Below are positions 12,296 through 16,254 of a DNA stretch of 16,254 bases, piece by piece; the first letter of the stretch is position 1, and every line of letters begins with the position of its first letter. This DNA is from Planctomycetales bacterium (GTDB taxonomy: Bacteria; Planctomycetota; UBA11346). Location: assembly GCA_025362255.1 (NCBI GenBank), contig JANYGY010000096.1, positions 1-16,254 on the forward strand. The letters are read 5' to 3'. The notes under the pieces were generated by a model. That model did not search any database and was not told the DNA's origin. It saw only the letters and a list, made by a program, of their open reading frames with translations. Both the position numbers and the translations under genes were made by a program.

Positions 12296-15097
12296 ATGCC
12301 CGGTCCCGCTTCGCTCACTCGCGTTCTGAGCGTGACCATCGGGGTCGCGATCAGCGCGGCGGGCGCTGCCGTGGCGATATTGGCACTAAGCGAAGTCGAG
12401 GATCGTCGACGTTTGCGCGATGTCAGCATGATGGCCGAGGCCTCGTTCACGGCGCTGACGATTCGGGATTTGATGGTTCAGCCGACTGGTTCGCCCACGT
12501 CGGCTCCTTCCGTCGATTGGACCGACGTGGTGACCAGACAGCTTCAGCAGAGCGTCATTCAGTTCAGTGAGGCCCATGTGCTGGTGATGATGCCAGGGGC
12601 CGAGACGCCGGCCAAATGGCATGTGATCGCAGCCGTGCCCGAGCGCCCTGAGGCGATTCTGCCTATGGGAGTTCCCGCGGTGCAGCGGGCGCTCTCCGAT
12701 ACGACCCCCGGTAGCAAAACAGCCATCACCTCGGGCACGCGTGAGCCAGTACGCTGGTATGATCCTGCGGGCCGAGAGTGGTCCTCTGCGGTGGTCCCGG
12801 TGCGTGACCAGAACGGCCGTCAGCTCGGCTTGGTCGAGGTGCGTGCCGCTGCCGGGGTGCCAATTTCTCCGGCACTGTGGGCGGCACTCGGCCTGCTGGG
12901 AGTGGGATCGATGGTCGCCTGCCTTGGCGTCTCGTGGGCAAGTCGCAGCCAGCGGCTGAAAGGCGACACAACGAGTCTTTCGTCGATCCCAGGCGTGGCT
13001 CAAACCGAAGAACAACTTGCTGCCACGGCCGCTGAGGCGGTCATCCGGCAGGTTCGCCAGCAGGGTGAAGTTGCTGAAATGCGCAGCCGGATCGCCCGTT
13101 TCCAAGGAGCCGATCGGGCCAAGACCACTTTGCTTGTGGCCCTGTGTCGTTCGCTGCGGCAATCGGTGAATTCACTGCGCGCATCCTCCTTACTGCTGGC
13201 TCAGACCCGCATCGATCGAACTCAACGAGACTACGTCGAGACACTCCAGGCGGGGTGCGGGGATCTCCTGACCCGGATCGGTGACGTGCTGGATTTCGCC
13301 CTGCTCGAAGCTGAATGCTTGAGCCTTGAGCAACGACCACTGCGTCCACGCGTGGTGCTTGAAGAAGCCCTGCTCATCGTCGCCGAACGCTGCGTCCAGC
13401 TCCCGATCGAACTTGCCTGGCATGCTGATCCCAACGTGCCTGAACGGGTGATCGGTGACGTGGCGCGGGTTCGCCAGGTGCTGGTCAATCTCATCGGCCT
13501 GGCTGCTTCCACCGCTGAGGAAGGCACCGTCGCGGTGCAGCTGCTGATCGAGCACGATCACCGTTTGACGTTCCGGATTTCCCTCATGGGCGTGACCCTG
13601 ACCGCAGAGCGGATCCGCCTGCTGCTCGAAGGCGCGATCAGCAGTGACAGTTCCTCAGATCGGCTGCAAGGCGAAGGCCTCGGGCTGGTGCTGGGCAAAC
13701 GCTTGGCGCAGGCGATGGGTGGCACCCTGGGCATCGAACGCGGCGAAGGTGAAGACATCGAACTGGTCTGCACCTTGCGGGTCACTCCCGATGACATCGC
13801 CCCAGAGCGGCCGCTGCGTGGCCGCACGGTGGTGGTCGCGCATGAGCGTCCGGCCACGCGGCGGATGTTGGCCGCGATCCTCGAACGTGCCGGGGCCGCG
13901 GTGATCTCCGCCACCGGGCACCAGGATCTGGTGCGATGCTTGACGCTGGCCGAAACCCGCCCCACGGCCGTGATCCTTGGCACCCGCACCGCTGCGATCG
14001 ACGACAGCGGTGATTCGCCGGCGGTGCTCGCCGGTGTGCGGACCTTCGCTAGTTCATGGCCGCTGATCCTGGTGGTCGATCCAGTGCATCGCGGATTTGC
14101 TGCCGAATTGCGTTCAGCCGGCGCTTTGGCCCTGGTCGCCAGCCCGGTCCGCCAGCAGGCGCTGATCGCCGTCGTCAGCGACGCCGTGTCGGGGATCAAA
14201 CGTGACAGCAGCGTCCATGCGACCGTTGTCCACGTGGGGGCGATGCCACGTGTCCTGGTGGCCGAAGACAATGAGGTCAACCGTCTCGTCATGGTCAGGA
14301 TGTTGGAAAGCCTGGGAATTCCGGCCGATTTAGCTGCCAATGGACGTGATGCCGTGGCCCAGGTGCGATCGGCTCACGCTGCCCAGCGGCCGTATTCGTT
14401 GATCTTGATGGACTGCATGATGCCCGAAATGGATGGCCTGACCGCGACTCGGGTCATCCGCCATGAAGAGGAACGTGAGCCAGGAGTGTGGATCATTGCG
14501 GTCACCGCCAACGCGTTGGCCCACGACCGCATGAAATGCTTGGACGCCGGGATGAATGACTACCTGGCCAAGCCGGTCACTCCGCTGGCCCTGCAGCAAG
14601 CCGTCAATCGTTGGCATCAGGCCGCAGGTCTGCCGAGAAAAACCACGCAAAGACTCGTCGCGATCGATCTTTCAGCCGCGACTCGCGAGTTCGTGTCGCT
14701 TCCAGATGGCACCGACGAACCAGCTGTTCACCACGATCGAGACCTACAAGCAGCAGTCGCGGTCAATTTCGCAGGTCTCAAAACGCTGGCCTCGCTGGCC
14801 GGTGCGAGTGCGTTGGGCGAGGTTGTCACCTGTTTCATCGCCGAGTCCCAGAAGATGATCGATGAGGTCCAGGCTGCCGCCACCGCTGGCGATGTCCTCC
14901 GTCTGCGGTCTGCAGCGCACAAGATGAAGGGATCGTGCGGCACCGTCGGGCTGACCGCATTGCACGATCACACGACCCTGGTCGAGCGCGCTGCCAAGGA
15001 TGGCAACCTCACCCTGGCGCGCGCCCATGTTGCGGGTCTGCCCGAGATGTTCGCCTCGAGCCTGACTCAATTACGTGCTTTTCGCGACGGCGTCTGA
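12296..15097 (+). CDS. Hybrid sensor protein with degenerate kinase core, degenerate REC, intact REC and HPt
   Basis: This 933-residue protein has a BarA/ArcB-like layout: TM helix (about 9-31), an extracytoplasmic sensor that looks Cache-like at its end (about 32-191, with VVPVRDQNGRQLGLVEV), second TM (about 192-215), coiled coil (about 236-270), DHp-like helices (about 275-345), HATPase-like region (about 350-496), REC1 (about 508-632), REC2 (about 650-775) and HPt (about 815-930). In the DHp helix the family's SHE(I/L)R reads CRSLR, so the phosphoacceptor His is Arg285. The HATPase N-box Asn is Leu402 and the DxGxG segment is missing, while GEGLGL remains. REC1 has Gly562 at the Asp position and lacks the acidic pair and Lys. 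REC2 keeps Glu657, Asp658, Asp706, Thr737 and Lys759; the HPt keeps His875 in AAHKMKGS. It probably relays phosphate supplied by another kinase. No Shine-Dalgarno precedes the ATG. Confidence 0.95.
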   Translation: MPGPASLTRVLSVTIGVAISAAGAAVAILALSEVEDRRRLRDVSMMAEASFTALTIRDLMVQPTGSPTSAPSVDWTDVVTRQLQQSVIQFSEAHVLVMMPGAETPAKWHVIAAVPERPEAILPMGVPAVQRALSDTTPGSKTAITSGTREPVRWYDPAGREWSSAVVPVRDQNGRQLGLVEVRAAAGVPISPALWAALGLLGVGSMVACLGVSWASRSQRLKGDTTSLSSIPGVAQTEEQLAATAAEAVIRQVRQQGEVAEMRSRIARFQGADRAKTTLLVALCRSLRQSVNSLRASSLLLAQTRIDRTQRDYVETLQAGCGDLLTRIGDVLDFALLEAECLSLEQRPLRPRVVLEEALLIVAERCVQLPIELAWHADPNVPERVIGDVARVRQVLVNLIGLAASTAEEGTVAVQLLIEHDHRLTFRISLMGVTLTAERIRLLLEGAISSDSSSDRLQGEGLGLVLGKRLAQAMGGTLGIERGEGEDIELVCTLRVTPDDIAPERPLRGRTVVVAHERPATRRMLAAILERAGAAVISATGHQDLVRCLTLAETRPTAVILGTRTAAIDDSGDSPAVLAGVRTFASSWPLILVVDPVHRGFAAELRSAGALALVASPVRQQALIAVVSDAVSGIKRDSSVHATVVHVGAMPRVLVAEDNEVNRLVMVRMLESLGIPADLAANGRDAVAQVRSAHAAQRPYSLILMDCMMPEMDGLTATRVIRHEEEREPGVWIIAVTANALAHDRMKCLDAGMNDYLAKPVTPLALQQAVNRWHQAAGLPRKTTQRLVAIDLSAATREFVSLPDGTDEPAVHHDRDLQAAVAVNFAGLKTLASLAGASALGEVVTCFIAESQKMIDEVQAAATAGDVLRLRSAAHKMKGSCGTVGLTALHDHTTLVERAAKDGNLTLARAHVAGLPEMFASSLTQLRAFRDGV

Positions 15098-15109
15098 CCC
15101 GCGAGTGTC

Positions 15110-16225
15110 TCAGCCGGCCCCGGCCAAGCGGCACAGCAGGTCGGCGCCCTGCTTGAGGCGGGCGTCGGGCACGGTGTAGCAGATGCGGAAGTGAGTCGCT
15201 CGTTCGCTGAATACGCTGCCCGGAATTATCAGGCAGTTGTGCTGGATGGCGAGCTGGACGAAGGAATCCCCGGTGTGTCCGGCAGGGGCCTCGGCCCACA
15301 GATAAAAGGCGCCGTCCGGTGACCCGATGGAAAATGAGCGACTCAGGATCGAGGTCATGAGATCGCGTTTTCGCCGATAGGCCTCGATGTTCGGCGTCAG
15401 GTCGACCTGCGGGCAGGCCAAGGCGGCGTACTGGGTCACTGACGGCGCGCAGACAAAACTGTACTGCTGAACCTTGGTCATCGCCTGGATGACGTCGCTC
15501 GGTCCGCAGGCATAGCCCAGGCGCCAGCCGGTCATCCCGAACGACTTGGAATGACCGACCAGCACCACGGTGTCCTCGTACAGTTCTGCCATCGAGGTCA
15601 TCGGCTCGTAGGCAAACGCCCGGTAGATTTCGTCTGAGATGACTGTGATGCCGTGCGTGCGGCAGACCGCGGCAATCCCGGCCAGCTGCTCGCGCGGGAT
15701 GATCCGGCCGGTCGGATTCGCCGGACTGTTGAGCAGCAGCACGCGGGTTTTGGGCGTGATCAGGCTGGCCAGCTGATCGGGGTCGATTCCGAAGCCGGTG
15801 GCATAGGTATCGAGATAGACGGGAGTCCCGCCGAACAGATTGACCAGATGCTTGTACATCACGAAGTACGGATCTGGAATGATGACCTCGGTGCCTTCTT
15901 CGACCAACGCAAGCAAAGCGAGGAACAATCCGCCGCTGACGCCACTGGTGATCAACACTTCGTCAGAGGCATACGTGCGGCCAGTGAATGCCAGTTCATC
16001 GGCGGTAACCTGTTCCCGCAATTCCGGAATTCCCTGAGTCTGGGTATAGGTATTCCGGCCGGCGGTGATCGCCGCCACGGCTGCCGCCTTGACCAGCGGA
16101 TCGACCTCGAAATCGGGTTGGCCGATCGATAGATTGATCGGATCCTTGAGCGATTTCGCGAGATCGAAAATCTTGCGGATGCCACTCGAATCGATGCGCG
16201 AAACACGGGAAGCGAGCTTGGTCAT
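15110..16225 (-). CDS. PLP-dependent class I/II aminotransferase
   Basis: This 371-residue fold-type I aminotransferase is related to the aspartate/aromatic group. Seen in order: NLSIGQPDF (31-39); YTQTQGIPELRE (60-71); ITSGVSGGLF (92-101), which binds the PLP phosphate; NSPANPTG (166-173) with Asn170; SDEIY (197-201) with Asp198; GHSKSFGMTGWRLGY (224-238) with Schiff-base Lys227 and Arg235; and HFRICY with Arg347, the usual carboxylate-binding Arg. All key residues are present, so it should be active, moving amino groups between an amino acid and a 2-oxo acid in the cytoplasm. The exact substrate cannot be read from sequence. Its stop lies 12 nt from the stop of the convergent hybrid sensor gene, with no clear terminator. 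The start at 16223-16225 has only a weak GGA upstream; the 29 nt beyond it show nothing further. Confidence 0.96.
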   Translation of the reverse strand: MTKLASRVSRIDSSGIRKIFDLAKSLKDPINLSIGQPDFEVDPLVKAAAVAAITAGRNTYTQTQGIPELREQVTADELAFTGRTYASDEVLITSGVSGGLFLALLALVEEGTEVIIPDPYFVMYKHLVNLFGGTPVYLDTYATGFGIDPDQLASLITPKTRVLLLNSPANPTGRIIPREQLAGIAAVCRTHGITVISDEIYRAFAYEPMTSMAELYEDTVVLVGHSKSFGMTGWRLGYACGPSDVIQAMTKVQQYSFVCAPSVTQYAALACPQVDLTPNIEAYRRKRDLMTSILSRSFSIGSPDGAFYLWAEAPAGHTGDSFVQLAIQHNCLIIPGSVFSERATHFRICYTVPDARLKQGADLLCRLAGAG

Positions 16226-16254
16226 GAAGGTCCATTCGAGCGAGATGAAAGGCT

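Noticed and set aside
12386..14340. Minus-strand open frames of about 260 residues opposite the hybrid sensor
   Set aside because: Shadows of a certain plus-strand gene, with no recognisable motif.

Overview
The window is GC-rich, densely coded bacterial chromosome. It has ten protein genes and the 3' half of an eleventh, with short intergenic gaps and no tRNA, rRNA, CRISPR array or insertion sequence that I can see. Several traits suggest a Gram-negative member of the Planctomycetota or a close PVC relative. These are a large Ser/Thr kinase with an 'MDWG' motif in place of DFG, fused to a TM segment, a TPR-like region and a formylglycine-generating-enzyme (FGE)-like tail; a DksA-like protein with a Lys/Ala-rich histone H1-like tail; a C45-like acyltransferase; and lpxK, which implies lipid A and hence an outer membrane. 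The lineage is an inference from protein style, not from a marker alignment.

Left part (1-4090). The end of ffh (SRP GTPase, M domain) runs rightward into a convergent hemC (tetrapyrrole synthesis). One near-perfect hairpin, which includes the ffh stop codon, separates them. hemC lies 2 nt downstream of a long membrane protein gene (1625-3964, minus) with an N-terminal CxxC...CxxC zinc ribbon, one TM helix, Pro-rich linkers and an unrecognised extracytoplasmic part. Divergent from it is a small unknown gene (4091-4660, plus) that carries an in-frame 15-bp tandem repeat.

Middle (4091-10038). The small gene overlaps the Ser/Thr kinase gene (4657-7647) by ATGA, so the two are probably translationally coupled. 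Together with the divergent zinc-ribbon membrane protein they may form a local signalling locus. The kinase converges, with 2 nt between stop codons, on a leftward pair: a C45-like Ntn hydrolase/acyltransferase and lpxK. That pair is coupled by a GTGA overlap, which sets the lpxK start at a GTG. The C45-like protein has Ser where the family has its autocatalytic Cys.

Right part (10039-16254). A gene with a Shine-Dalgarno sequence encodes a DksA/TraR-fold protein with about 235 residues of Lys/Ala/Pro-rich tail; three of its four zinc-finger cysteines are replaced. It ends at a strong intrinsic terminator. Next come a radical SAM protein and a membrane-anchored hybrid sensor protein. The sensor's kinase core and first receiver lack their key residues, while the second receiver and HPt domain are intact, so it looks like a phosphorelay hub fed by another kinase. 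A convergent class I/II aminotransferase closes the window.

The genes do not form one pathway. They are housekeeping functions (ffh, hemC, lpxK, aminotransferase) interleaved with regulatory proteins, several of which have lost canonical catalytic or metal-binding residues.
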